64,000 nt of DNA from Chryseobacterium capnotolerans (GTDB lineage Bacteria > Bacteroidota > Bacteroidia > Flavobacteriales > Weeksellaceae), in assembly GCF_021278965.1 (NCBI RefSeq), contig NZ_CP065589.1, positions 4,965,001 through 5,029,000 on the forward strand, written 5' to 3'. This document shows, piece after piece, positions 7,628 through 17,075 of this stretch (positions within the stretch are counted from its first letter, which is position 1; each line of letters starts with the position of its first letter). Under the pieces are notes generated by a model. It was not told the DNA's origin, ran no database searches, and worked only from the letters and a program-made list of their open reading frames with translations. The translations under genes and the position numbers were made by a program.

Positions 7628-8374
7628 ATGAACAGAACATTAGTAATAGGAGATATTCACGGCGGAGCTAAGGCATTGCAGCAGGTACTGAAAAGAGCCG
7701 AGGTTACCCCGGATGACAGATTAATTTTTCTTGGAGATTATGTAGACGGCTGGAGCGAATCTTCCCAGGTCATTCAGTCTTTAATAGAACTTTCCGAAAA
7801 ACAGGATTGTATTTTCATCAAAGGAAATCACGATGTTTGGTGTGAAGATTGGCTGGCCCGTGGGGAGGGACCTGGTGTCTGGCTTTCCAATGGAGGAAAA
7901 AGCACCGTAGAAAGCTATGAAAAGTATTCCCCGGAAGATCTGGAAATTCATCTTGAGTTTTTTCAACGCATGAAAAGTTATCATGTTGATGACCAGAACC
8001 GCTTGTTTATTCATGCCGGATATTCTTCCATGCATGGCCCTGAGAAAGAAGTTTACTCTAGTAATTACCGCTGGGACAGAACTCTTTGGGAAACAGCGGT
8101 AGCCATGGATAAGAAACTGCAAAAACACTCCATATTATATCCTAAAAGGCTGCTTCTTTACAAGGAAATATTTATTGGACATACTCCGACACTGGATATT
8201 GGAAGTAAAACGCCCGTCCAGAAAGCCAATATATGGAATATGGATACCGGAGCTGCATTTACTGGAGCATTATCCATCATGGATATTGAAACCAACGAAT
8301 TTTGGCAAAGTGATCCTCTTCCTTTCTTATATCCTGATGAAAAAGGAAGGAATGGAGACGTGTTAAAAAGATGA
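7628..8374 (+). CDS. Calcineurin-like metallophosphoesterase (PP2A/Ap4A-type)
   Basis: A protein of about 248 residues. I chose the ATG at 7628, because it begins directly with the catalytic strand MNRTLVIGDIHGG; the upstream in-frame extension overlaps kptA and is not conserved-looking. Metal-binding motifs are complete: GDIHG, FLGDYVDGW, KGNHDVW, a His in IHAGYS and GHTP near the end. This is the serine/threonine phosphatase or symmetrical Ap4A hydrolase type. As the last gene of the cluster, 80 bp after kptA, it could act on phosphorylated ADP-ribose or RNA ends (inference). It converges on the next gene with a 22-bp gap. Confidence 0.9.
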   Translation: MNRTLVIGDIHGGAKALQQVLKRAEVTPDDRLIFLGDYVDGWSESSQVIQSLIELSEKQDCIFIKGNHDVWCEDWLARGEGPGVWLSNGGKSTVESYEKYSPEDLEIHLEFFQRMKSYHVDDQNRLFIHAGYSSMHGPEKEVYSSNYRWDRTLWETAVAMDKKLQKHSILYPKRLLLYKEIFIGHTPTLDIGSKTPVQKANIWNMDTGAAFTGALSIMDIETNEFWQSDPLPFLYPDEKGRNGDVLKR

Positions 8375-8396
8375 TATACAGGATTGTATGGGTTCT

Positions 8397-9245
8397 TTAA
8401 TTGTCATTACTCATTACACAATTTTTCATGTCAATACTAAATTCCAGATCAGATATTTTATGAAGGAAGTCAATATTCTTTTTATTCATTAGTCTGCCGC
8501 CATTTTCAATGGTAAGTTCTTGCAAATGGATGAGTTTTTTTAAAGGAGACAATGAATTAAAATCTCCCAAATACGCTAAGAAAATGGTTTTTAAAGTGAG
8601 GACTTCAGATATATTTTCCACTACATTTTCCATGTTTTTACAGGAAGTAAAATCAATATCCGTTAAATGTGAGAACTCAGTAATCCAGCTAATATCCACA
8701 ACCGAAGGAATATCCACTAAATAGAGCGATTTTATTGCTTTTAAATTAGGTAATGAAGCCCAAAGGCACTCTTTACTTTCTTCAATCGAAAGCGTTTCCA
8801 GCTGATGATTAACAGGAAATTCAAATCCTGGATCTTCAAAGTTTTCAATAAACAGCGTTTTGAGTGAAGGATGATTAAATAAATTCTGAAAACGTTTGGA
8901 ATAACCTGTAAAAAGCTCCCTCAGATGCTTCAATTGGGCCAATTCGATAGCTTCCTTTCCTTTGAACTTACAGTTTTTGATTTCTAGTCGTGTAACATTT
9001 TTAAATTGATAAAGTTCCTCGCTTGTATTGAATGCTGTATCTTTTATATGCAATATTTTGATTTCGCTGAATACCTCAGAGAATGTGATGTTAGTCAGGA
9101 CGTTTTCATCAATTTGTTTCCCTGAAACAATAAGATTGTAAATACCCTTCTCTTTCATTAACGAAGAACAGTCCTCTGCCAAATCTCCTTTTTCGAGGAT
9201 AATAAATTGATCCGGTCTTCCTTGTATGGTAGTTCCTATATACAT
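8397..9245 (-). CDS. Leucine-rich-repeat-like cytoplasmic protein
   Basis: A protein of about 282 residues, from the ATG at 9245 one base after the preceding stop. The body has irregular 20-25 residue Leu/Ile repeats (LYQFKNVTRLEIKNC, then LKHLRELF, SLKTLFIENF, QLETLSIEE) like a degenerate LRR solenoid. There is no signal peptide and no catalytic motif. LRR-like and SMI1/KNR4 proteins are often immunity or toxin-associated partners in Bacteroidetes, and the upstream gene is SMI1-like; no toxin is visible here. Confidence 0.7.
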   Translation of the reverse strand: MYIGTTIQGRPDQFIILEKGDLAEDCSSLMKEKGIYNLIVSGKQIDENVLTNITFSEVFSEIKILHIKDTAFNTSEELYQFKNVTRLEIKNCKFKGKEAIELAQLKHLRELFTGYSKRFQNLFNHPSLKTLFIENFEDPGFEFPVNHQLETLSIEESKECLWASLPNLKAIKSLYLVDIPSVVDISWITEFSHLTDIDFTSCKNMENVVENISEVLTLKTIFLAYLGDFNSLSPLKKLIHLQELTIENGGRLMNKKNIDFLHKISDLEFSIDMKNCVMSNDN

Positions 9246-9246
9246 T

Positions 9247-9795
9247 CTACAACGTTTCTTTTCCTTTCGTTTCAACAGCTTTGATAACCCATTCTTCAAA
9301 AGTTCTCCATGAATTCAATTCATCCGAAACCTCTGTATATTCATCAATAGGATATTCATGACAAAAGACATCATAGTTTCTCTCATCCTTTCTTGTTGTG
9401 CAGAATCCCATCCAGTCACCCATAGAGCAATGAGAACCAATCATGATAAAATGATCGTTTATTTCTGCAGCTTCAATCTCCTGTTGAACATGAGCGTTAT
9501 ATTCTTGTAATTGCTTTAGGTTATAGATTTCAAAACAAGGTAAATATTCACCTATTAGAAATTGCCCGCTTCCAATTTCGGCTAAAAAATGATAATAAGA
9601 ATCAGGAAGCAAATATTGGGTAAAAGCTTTTATTTCATCTATTTCTGCATTCGAAATAGGTTGAACAATAAACTTTAAAATTTCTGATTCTACAATCTGT
9701 TGGCTATCTTTCCATTGAAGAGTTTCGAAAATAACTTCATTTTTTGAAATCCATTCTTTCAGGGTATGCAAAGCATTGATAAATTCTGTCTTCAT
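9247..9795 (-). CDS. SMI1/KNR4 family protein
   Basis: A 182-residue protein with the SMI1/KNR4 layout: an initial helix (EIDEIKAFTQYLLPDSYYHFL), then AEIGSGQF, a central strand region with an ELYN-like stretch (FEIYNLKQLQEYN), then FIMIGSH..GDWMGF, and a closing FEEWVIKAVE. Bacterial members commonly serve as immunity proteins against polymorphic or contact-dependent toxins. The stop is one base before the LRR-like gene, so the two form an operon. No cognate toxin gene is adjacent. Confidence 0.85.
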   Translation of the reverse strand: MKTEFINALHTLKEWISKNEVIFETLQWKDSQQIVESEILKFIVQPISNAEIDEIKAFTQYLLPDSYYHFLAEIGSGQFLIGEYLPCFEIYNLKQLQEYNAHVQQEIEAAEINDHFIMIGSHCSMGDWMGFCTTRKDERNYDVFCHEYPIDEYTEVSDELNSWRTFEEWVIKAVETKGKETL

Positions 9796-9901
9796 TATTA
9801 AAGTTCTATAATCTGGTTAGAGTAGTGATCTTATTACCCACTTTTCAAACTTAGTGATTTTTCCTCTTTTCTGTCCAATATTTTATATCGCTGAAACCAG
9901 T

Positions 9902-9909
9902 TATATTTG
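9902..9909 (+). promoter_or_regulatory. Bacteroidetes -7 promoter element (TATATTTG)
   Basis: A match to TAnnTTTG 15 bp before the start of the small membrane protein gene. The -33 element is not obvious. Confidence 0.5.
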
Positions 9910-9924
9910 TAAAAAGTAAGCATC

Positions 9925-10182
9925 ATGAAGAAAAATATTTACGAAGGACTAACGGATAATGACCTGATTAAAAAAAGAAATACACTTAAAGGGGTCTCTA
10001 TTGGCTTCGGAGTTATTTTTGCGCTGGGAATCATCGCTTTCATCTCACTTCTGGTTATTAAAGGAACTAATGGGTTTCCCTTTGTTGCGTTCACCCCTTT
10101 CATCGTAATGCCTGTAACGATGATGCCTTTACTGATCAACTTAAATCTGGTCAATAAAGAAATCAAATCAAGAAATTTGTAA
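9925..10182 (+). CDS. Small membrane protein with two transmembrane helices
   Basis: An 85-residue protein. A polar N-terminus (YEGLTDNDLIKKRNTL) precedes two hydrophobic helices (near residues 24-45 and 50-74) and a short charged tail. I do not recognise a family. It has its own -7 element 15 bp upstream and no operon partner; the downstream peptidase starts about 110 bp later. Confidence 0.65.
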   Translation: MKKNIYEGLTDNDLIKKRNTLKGVSIGFGVIFALGIIAFISLLVIKGTNGFPFVAFTPFIVMPVTMMPLLINLNLVNKEIKSRNL

Positions 10183-10290
10183 TCGTATTTTCAATGAATA
10201 CAATGCAGAAAAAATAACAGATTGATTCATATTTCGTTTTTTTGACACAATCATATTGCCTAATTTTAAATCCTGAAAATTATGACAATA

Positions 10291-12015
10291 ATGAAACTGA
10301 AATATCTCCTGCTTACCTTAAGCTCTTCTTTTATTTTTGCTCAGAAATCATTTCAGACCCCTTTTGAAAAAGGAAATGGTAATCAAACCGTTACCTATGA
10401 TGAAATGAATGCCTATTATCAGGATCTGGCCGAAAATTTTAATAGCATCCAATACCTTAAAAAAGGAGAAGATGATAATGGAAAGCCTATTTATGTAGTG
10501 GTGTACAATCCTTTTCCTGAAAAAGATCTCGAAAAATTGAGAAAAAACAAAGCAGTTCTCTTTGTCAACAATGGGATTCACCCTGGAGAACCGGATGGAA
10601 TTGATGCCACGATGATGTTGATGAGAGATCTGGCAACCCAAAAAATTAAAACTCCGCAAAACTTTATTATTGCTGCTATTTCAGCTTATAATATCAGCGG
10701 AATGATGAACAGAGGGTCTCACTCCAGAGCCAATCAAAACGGCCCGGAACAGTATGGATTCAGAGGAAATGCTAGGAATTATGACCTGAACAGAGACTTT
10801 ATCAAAGCTGACACTAAAAATGCAAGAAGCTTCCAGGAAATCTACCAATGGCTGAAACCAGATGTCTTCATAGATAACCATGTCAGTAACGGAGCAGATT
10901 ATCAATATACATTTACCTATATTTCAACCTTTAAAGAACGTTTAGGAAACACATTAGGATCCTATTTCTATAATGATTATCAAGCTAAAAATCTTGATGA
11001 TATGAAAAAGCTGGGTTATGAGAGTACTCCTTACGTCAATATTCATGGGGATGTTCCGGAAGTTGGTTTCGCTTCGTTCGAAGACTCTCCGAGGTATTCT
11101 ACAGGATATACCACTCTATTCAATTCTTTAGGAACCGTTCCTGAAACACACATGCTGAAACCTTATGATAAAAGAGTTGATGCTACCTATAAATATATGT
11201 TGGTGAATGTACAGAATCTCGATAAAGATTATCAAAAGATAAAACAGCTTCGTATAGAGAATCTTAAACAGTATCAGGCAGGTAAACAATATGGAATCCG
11301 TTGGAAAATAGATTCTACAAAGTATACAACCATGGATTTTAAGGGGTATGAAGGCAAATATAAACCAAGCGAAATCTCAGGAAAACCAAGATTATATTAT
11401 GATAGAAACAAACCTTTTACAAAAAATATAAAACTTTTTACGACTGCCGTTCCTACAGGATACATTACAATTCCTAAGTACTATGTGATTCCACAGTCAC
11501 AATACAGGATCATTGAAGAATTTAAGAGAAACGGAATTCAGTTGAAATCAATTCGAAAGGACAGTACCATCACTGTCGAATCCTATAAGATCAAAGACTT
11601 TAAAACCGTTAAAAACCCTTACGAAGGACATTATCTGCATTACGAAACTACAGTAGATGCTTCCAAAAAAGATCAGATATTTGCTTCAGGGGATTATATT
11701 GTTTCTACTGATCAGCCTGGAGTTAAATACATTATAGAAACTCTTGAACCTGAAGCATTAGATTCTTTTTTTAACTGGAATTTCTTTGATGGTATTCTGG
11801 CTCAGAAAGAATATTATTCAGCATATATCTTTGAAGACACTGCAGCAGAACTGCTAAAAAAAGATCAAAAGCTGAAAGAAGCCTTTGAAGCGGCAAAAAA
11901 ATCAGATCAAAAGCTGTCCGAAGATGGGGAGGCTCAATTGGATTGGGTGTACAGACATTCTCCTTATTTTGAAGAAAAAACATTCAGGCAGTACCCGGTA
12001 TATAGGGTTTTGTAA
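10291..12015 (+). CDS. Secreted M14-family zinc carboxypeptidase
   Basis: A protein of about 574 residues. I prefer the ATG at 10291, which gives a clean signal peptide (MKLKYLLLTLSSSFIFAQ), over the ATG at 10282. Zinc ligands fit M14: GIHPGEPDG supplies His and Glu, and IDNHVSNG supplies the later His. NYDLNRDF is the substrate-binding Asn-Arg type motif. The C-terminal third is an accessory region without a sorting domain. It likely acts in the periplasm or at the surface on peptides. Transcription ends at the hairpin 12045-12073. Confidence 0.87.
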   Translation: MKLKYLLLTLSSSFIFAQKSFQTPFEKGNGNQTVTYDEMNAYYQDLAENFNSIQYLKKGEDDNGKPIYVVVYNPFPEKDLEKLRKNKAVLFVNNGIHPGEPDGIDATMMLMRDLATQKIKTPQNFIIAAISAYNISGMMNRGSHSRANQNGPEQYGFRGNARNYDLNRDFIKADTKNARSFQEIYQWLKPDVFIDNHVSNGADYQYTFTYISTFKERLGNTLGSYFYNDYQAKNLDDMKKLGYESTPYVNIHGDVPEVGFASFEDSPRYSTGYTTLFNSLGTVPETHMLKPYDKRVDATYKYMLVNVQNLDKDYQKIKQLRIENLKQYQAGKQYGIRWKIDSTKYTTMDFKGYEGKYKPSEISGKPRLYYDRNKPFTKNIKLFTTAVPTGYITIPKYYVIPQSQYRIIEEFKRNGIQLKSIRKDSTITVESYKIKDFKTVKNPYEGHYLHYETTVDASKKDQIFASGDYIVSTDQPGVKYIIETLEPEALDSFFNWNFFDGILAQKEYYSAYIFEDTAAELLKKDQKLKEAFEAAKKSDQKLSEDGEAQLDWVYRHSPYFEEKTFRQYPVYRVL

Positions 12016-12044
12016 ATAATTGATTATTAATGTATAAGCTAAAT

Positions 12045-12073
12045 AAAAAGACGTTTCATTGAAACGTCTTTTT
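12045..12073. terminator. Bidirectional intrinsic terminator
   Basis: A perfect 13-bp inverted repeat (AAAAAGACGTTTC, 3-base loop, then its complement) flanked by A and T runs lies between the convergent peptidase and cupin genes. Confidence 0.9.
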
Positions 12074-12075
12074 AT

Positions 12076-12957
12076 TTATTTTGGTAAGCCTCTTTTTAAA
12101 GCTATTTCTGCTCTTTTTATCGCCATCTTTTCTTTCCAGTCCATGTATTTCTTCTTGAAATTAGATTTCATAATGTCATCAAATTTACGCTGTACTGTAA
12201 GATTCCATAAAGAATGTGCCTTTACTGCCCATGATTTATCCCATGCTCTCAATGAAATAGAGAAGGATCCGTCAAGATATTTCATCCAGTGCCACCATCC
12301 TGTAGGCATAAATAATGTATCTCCATGTTCAAGGAAGCATTCAATACCTTCTACACCATCCAATGCCGGAAATTTTGTGAAATCAGGATTTTCAATATCA
12401 TAATCCTCTAAAGCATAAGTTGCATAAGGGATTTGGTATAATCTTTCTCGCCATTTATAATCAAAAAGAAGAATATGTTTTCTTCCATTGAAGTGAGTAT
12501 GGAAAATATGCGCCATATCAATATCGAAATGCAGGAAAGTTACAGAACCTTTACCACCGAAGAACATATTCGGGTATTTGTCAAGGAAACCTCCCATCAG
12601 TTCTTTTGGAGAAATATAATCTTCCAGAAGTTTTGGGGCATATTTTATGGGGTCAAAAAGGAAAATTCTAAGATCAGTAGGCTCTCTCTGAATAAGGTCT
12701 ATATAATCACCGAATTTCATTTGAGCTGCAGAAGCATTGATGGGAGCTGAAGGATCTGCCTTTGAGCTGTCATATAACGGGACCTCCACATCTCCTACTA
12801 CCTCCTTCATATACTCCATTGTCCATTTCTGGTAAGCAGGCCACTTTTTTGCCATATTTTTGATGACAACGGGCCTTCTTGGCTTTAGATATTTTTCGAA
12901 GAATTCCTCTTTAGAAATGTCATCTACAACATCTATAGGCTTTAAAATAATTCCCAT
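12076..12957 (-). CDS. JmjC/cupin-like 2-oxoglutarate-dependent oxygenase
   Basis: A 293-residue protein of the cupin-like (cupin_8) JmjC type. It begins with KPRRPVVIKNM, has the iron-binding HFD (His143, Asp145) in TFLHFDIDMAH, and a third ligand His in PTGWWHWM near residue 220. Relatives hydroxylate proteins such as ribosomal proteins; the substrate here is unknown. It is soluble with a basic C-terminal helix. A -7 element lies 18 bp upstream. Confidence 0.87.
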   Translation of the reverse strand: MGIILKPIDVVDDISKEEFFEKYLKPRRPVVIKNMAKKWPAYQKWTMEYMKEVVGDVEVPLYDSSKADPSAPINASAAQMKFGDYIDLIQREPTDLRIFLFDPIKYAPKLLEDYISPKELMGGFLDKYPNMFFGGKGSVTFLHFDIDMAHIFHTHFNGRKHILLFDYKWRERLYQIPYATYALEDYDIENPDFTKFPALDGVEGIECFLEHGDTLFMPTGWWHWMKYLDGSFSISLRAWDKSWAVKAHSLWNLTVQRKFDDIMKSNFKKKYMDWKEKMAIKRAEIALKRGLPK

Positions 12958-12975
12958 TTTGTAAATTTTATGTTA

Positions 12976-12983
12976 CAAAATTA
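12976..12983 (-). promoter_or_regulatory. -7 promoter element of the cupin gene
   Basis: On the minus strand this reads TAATTTTG, a match to TAnnTTTG. The spacing to an upstream TTTG is about 15 bp, shorter than usual. Confidence 0.45.
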
Positions 12984-13117
12984 TTAAATAAATATTTACA
13001 AACCAGCGTTTAAATTTTTTTTTATCTATCATGCAATTTTAATTATATTATTTAGTCTAAATTAAAATTTAATATTCTCAAAATTACTGTTAAAATGTTT
13101 ATTTACCTATCAATACA

Positions 13118-13180
13118 TAAAAATACCCTGCAATTGAATGACAGGGTAAAAAACACAAAATAGATGAATAAAAATCCATT
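13118..13180 (-). ncRNA. Candidate small RNA or attenuated leader of about 60 nt
   Basis: On the minus strand a good promoter at 13186-13215 is followed about 35-60 nt later by a terminator-like hairpin: stem TACCCTG/CAGGGTA (13124-13130 with 13142-13148), an 11-nt loop, then TTTTTAT. There is no coding frame between them. It could be an independent sRNA, or a leader for the cupin gene about 160 bp downstream. No known RNA family is recognised. Confidence 0.4.
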
Positions 13181-13185
13181 CTGAT

Positions 13186-13215
13186 GCAAAGATATTATTT
13201 TTATTTCACAGTCAA
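13186..13215 (-). promoter_or_regulatory. Bacteroidetes promoter (TTG-N18-TATCTTTG)
   Basis: On the minus strand TTGAC is followed after 18 bp by TATCTTTGC, close to the TTG-N19-TAnnTTTG consensus. No gene starts directly downstream, which is why a small RNA is proposed. Confidence 0.5.
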
Positions 13216-13615
13216 TTTTTGCAAAAAGAGGATAAAATAAAGATTTAAAGGTACTTATATTATTTCAATTCAACATATGGGGAAATAATTTTGATTTTTA
13301 TTTTAAAAAAAAGTTGACATAAGAATATTTTTTATTTTAAAAAAATGTTCAACTTTTTTAAATAAAATACGAATCCTTTGATTAATAATGCTTTATGTCT
13401 TAAAGAGATGGAGTAAAGAGCGGTTATAAAATCTTTTATAGGTACTTTTATACCGGATGGTAAAAACAAACTATAATTTCCTTTGATTTCTTCCTAAAAA
13501 ACCAAAAGATCACTATTTTTATAGTGATACAATTTAACTTTTCGGCTAAAAATATATCTTTAAAGAAAGTGTAACGAAAAACAACAATGATTAACTAATT
13601 ATTCAAATCATGAAT

Positions 13616-16328
13616 ATGAAAAAAAAATATTTCCTTATTTCTAATGCTTTTTATGGTGGTATTCACCTTTGCGCAGAAAACAATTTCCGGAAAAATTACA
13701 GATGATGACGGGATAGGCATACCAAGTGCCAGCGTAACCATTGAAGAACCTGGCAAAGATGCTATTCTTGCTTATGGAATTACCAATTCAAAAGGAGAAT
13801 ACAAGGTTACTTTTACCTCTTCGGAATCCAATGTAGATCTTAAAGTAAAAGCATTCAACCAGAAACCTCTTACAAAACAAATAAGCAACAGCGATCAGAC
13901 CCTGAATTTTAAAATGCAGTCTGAAGCTACGGAAATTAAGGAAGTACAGCTGAAAACCAAAATGATCACAGCAAGAGGAGATACCATTTCCTATGATCTT
14001 AAAGCTTTCAACAGTAAAAATGACAGAACCCTGGCTGATGTTATGAAAAAAATTCCTGGAATTGAAGTCAATACAGACGGAACCATCTTATATCAGGGAA
14101 ATGCCATCAATAAATTCTATGTTAACGGGAAAGACCTTATGGAAGGCGGATATGGGACCATCAACAATTCTCTGCCAAAAGATGCTGTACAAAAAGTGGA
14201 AGTCCTTGAAAACCACCAGCCGGTAAAAATCCTTCAGGATAAAGTACCCTCAGAGCAGGCTGCAATTAATATTAAGCTTAAGAATTCCGTAACGATGACA
14301 GGTCGTGGCGAAGTAGGAACCGGCTTTGGAGAACCTTGGCTTTGGAATGTAAAACTGACTCCCATGTTTTTCGGGCAGAAAAGCCAATGGGTAGTTAATT
14401 ACAAGACGAATAATATGGGTGAGCAGGTAGAAAATGAAGGGAATATACTTGCTTTTGGAAATAGCTGGGAAGGAAGAAGGGGTAATGTTACCCCAAATAA
14501 TTGGTTGAGTGTTGAAAATGCTGAAACACCAGATCTTCCGGTAAAAAGATATTTATTGAACAGTGTACACTATCTTTCGGCCAATTACCTTACCAATATT
14601 GATAAGAAAAAAGAATGGGAACTTAAAGCCAACGCTAATTATACAAACAACGCGGTGGAAAGAGAATCAAATACTTCAACTACAGATATTCAGCAAGGAA
14701 CAAAGTATAATATGAGATTTTTGAATCATTTTTATACAGATAAGTTAAAAGGAGAATTAATCTTTACTAAAAATGCCAAAAAGGGTTTCTTTAAAAATAC
14801 AACAACATTCTCTCAGTTTTGGAATGCAGACAGAGCCTTAGCGGAGAGAAATGACAAAATAGGATATAGATTTGGGAATGAGGCGCTACAGTCTCCAACA
14901 TCCTCATTTCAGAACTCCTTGAGTACTATCATCCCTTGGAAAGAAAAAATGGTAAACTTTAAATCTTATATCAGCTATCAGGATGATAAGCAGGTATTGG
15001 AAATTACTCCAGCAGATTATTTAAAGTTTCCTTACAAAGCGCCGGATAGTACAAAGTTTTCAACAATTCAATTTATTCCGGGAAGTTCTGTTTTACAAAG
15101 TTTTAGAATTAAAAATCTAGATACATCTCATTCCGCAAGCATTAGCTTTTCTGCCAAAGGATGGACATTTACGCCGCAAGTGGGAATTGACTTTTCATCA
15201 GATAAATTAACTAGTGATTTTTACGGGATTACCAATAATAATCAACCAGATTTTACCAGTCCAGCTTATGAAAACAATTTAAAATTTACAAGGGTAAATC
15301 CATCTGCTTCAGTGGGAATAAATTATAAATCAGAAGCATGGAGCATATTTTCCAGCTTTCCAGTCAACTTTAATAATATAAAAGCAGAAGATCAGTTCAG
15401 AAATGTTTCAAAGTCTTTAAATAAAGTAACCTTTACACCTAATATTTTTGCACAATATTCCTTTGCTTCTTTCTTTAAAGCAAGTATGAGTGGAGGAATC
15501 ACTAATAATTTTGGAGATATACAAACTGCATATGCGGGATATATTTTGACAAGCCCGGGAGGATTTAATGTAATGAACCCTAAAAACCCAATACCTGAGA
15601 CCACCACTAAAAATGGAGGAATTCGATTGGAGTACAGAAACCCGCTCAATAATCTCTTTTTTAATGTAGGGTATAGATTAAGTGACGCTAAAAACAATTT
15701 ATTGGCATCAAGTGTTGTTAATGAGTTAGGATTTAGTGTGATTGAATATATCGAACGAGAAAATAAAAGAACAAGCAATAGCTATTATGCAGAAATTGGT
15801 AAGTATTTTCCAAAATTTAAAACTAATGCTTCTTTTAGTTTCACGAATAGTTTATCAAAATCACAGTTGATAAGAAATGCGGATTTAATTGATAATAAGA
15901 CCGATGCAAATACACTGGGATTTAAATTTAATAATACTTATTTCTCATGGATGAGTATAGATTTTAACGCAACCAAAACCTGGAGTAAGCAGTCAAATGC
16001 TTATTTGACGGGAAACTTAGGAAAGGTTGAAGGCTATACACACAATTTAAATGTATTCTTCTATCCTTTGGAAGGTCATACGCTTGGTTTCTATTGGGAT
16101 CAGATCAATTCAAAATTGGGAGACACAAAATTCAATAATGGATTTTTTGACTTATCTTATCAGTTTAGCTGGACTAAGAAAAAAGTTGATTTCGAGCTAA
16201 AATGGATGAATATTGCAGACAGAAAAGTGTTTGAAAAAGTGAGCGTAAAAGATGCAACGATTCAACAAACAACAATGCAGCTCCGTCCTAGCCAAGTGAT
16301 GTTTACTGTAAAATTCAACTTTAAATAA
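13616..16328 (+). CDS. Outer membrane beta-barrel protein with CarboxypepD-like N-terminal domain (TonB-receptor-like), frameshift at the start
   Basis: A protein of about 900 residues. The open frame from 13644 starts inside the signal peptide (LMLFMVVFTFAQ). The ATG at 13616 is out of frame because of a run of nine A (13619-13627); eight A would give MKKNISLFLMLFMVVFTFAQ, a proper signal peptide. After it come a CarboxypepD-like domain (KTISGKITDDDGIGIPSASV), a plug-like segment (RTLADVMKKIPGIEVNTDG, then YVNGKDLMEGGYG) and a long barrel ending MFTVKFNFK. This type is commonly paired with GLPGLI proteins, and one follows at 17076. The substrate is unknown. The A-run difference is probably a sequencing error. 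Confidence 0.82.
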
Positions 16329-16332
16329 AATA

Positions 16333-16359
16333 AAAACCAATCCAGAACGGATTGGTTTT
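16333..16359. terminator. Bidirectional intrinsic terminator
   Basis: An 11-bp stem AAAACCAATCC/GGATTGGTTTT with a 5-nt loop followed by a T-run lies between convergent genes. Confidence 0.9.
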
Positions 16360-16383
16360 TTGTTGATATATATAACGCATTAA

Positions 16384-16881
16384 TTAAAAAGCCTGATAAT
16401 CAGCAGAAGGACCATAACTTCCAGGTAAAGGGATATTATTAATCCTGTAATAAACACCCAATTGCGCTCTGTGGTGGGTAATTTGATTCAAAGCGTGGCG
16501 GATAGACTCATACTTAGACCATTTTGCCAGCTCTTCTCCGTTGTTTTTCAGTGCCCAGCTTGACGTAAGATCGTTCTCATTAGCACTTTCAAGGGCTTCT
16601 CTTCCAGATTTAAAATTCTGATCAAGAGTTTGAAGAAGATCAGCCTTTGTAGAAAGTTGTTTAGGCTGATAATCTCCTTTGCCGAAATCAAGTTCTGAAG
16701 TGGTGAGCATCGTGTTGGGCCATTCAAAAATTTCAGCGATGTGAGTGGCAAGGGGCAGCATTTTCATGCTTTTTTCATGAGGCGCAAAGTCGTTTTTTCC
16801 GTCAGGATAATTTTCAAAGAATTTTCTGGTGGTTTGGTATTCGGCCTCTAACTCATTTTTAAATTGTGATAAAGTATCCAT
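16384..16881 (-). CDS. DinB-family protein
   Basis: A 165-residue four-helix protein of the DinB/YfiT type. Likely metal-binding His residues lie in PLATHIAEIFEW and QITHHRAQLGVYYR, the expected positions. The closing PGSYGPSADYQAF tail is common in this group. Relatives act as metal-dependent thiol transferases or remain uncharacterised. It sits alone between the barrel protein and the GLPGLI gene on the opposite strand, and so is not part of their unit. Confidence 0.88.
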   Translation of the reverse strand: MDTLSQFKNELEAEYQTTRKFFENYPDGKNDFAPHEKSMKMLPLATHIAEIFEWPNTMLTTSELDFGKGDYQPKQLSTKADLLQTLDQNFKSGREALESANENDLTSSWALKNNGEELAKWSKYESIRHALNQITHHRAQLGVYYRINNIPLPGSYGPSADYQAF

Positions 16882-17075
16882 AATATTTTGTTTTTGAGAA
16901 GATTAAAGTTATAGCTTTTATCCCTGAAAATGTTTTAAGAGAATCATAATTTTTCCATGCAGGCAATTATAGGTTGATCAATATTAATTTCTATCCTCAT
17001 CTTCCCACATAAAAAAAATGAAAAAAAACTGTAACAAATCTCCAAGAGTGATTACTAATTAATAAAACTTGAGGA

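Larger units (their letters stand above)
12958..13615. other. AT-rich 658-bp intergenic region with hairpins and a possible small transcript
   Basis: No protein-coding frame is convincing. It contains a minus-strand promoter and terminator pair (13118-13215), an A/T-rich inverted repeat between about 13305 and 13362 (arms around AAGTTGACA and TGTTCAACTT), and a small palindrome ATCACTAT-TTTT-ATAGTGAT at 13509-13528 upstream of the barrel protein gene. Confidence 0.6.

Noticed and set aside
128..8374. Toxin-antitoxin DarT-DarG locus
   Set aside because: No DarT sequence and no macrodomain fused to the DarG C-terminal region is present; only a weak ART-like resemblance in the 1922 gene.
13305..13362. 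TTGACA near an A/T-rich inverted repeat, as a sigma-70 promoter
   Set aside because: Bacteroidetes use TTG-N19-TAnnTTTG; no matching -7 element follows at the right distance, and the stretch is low complexity.
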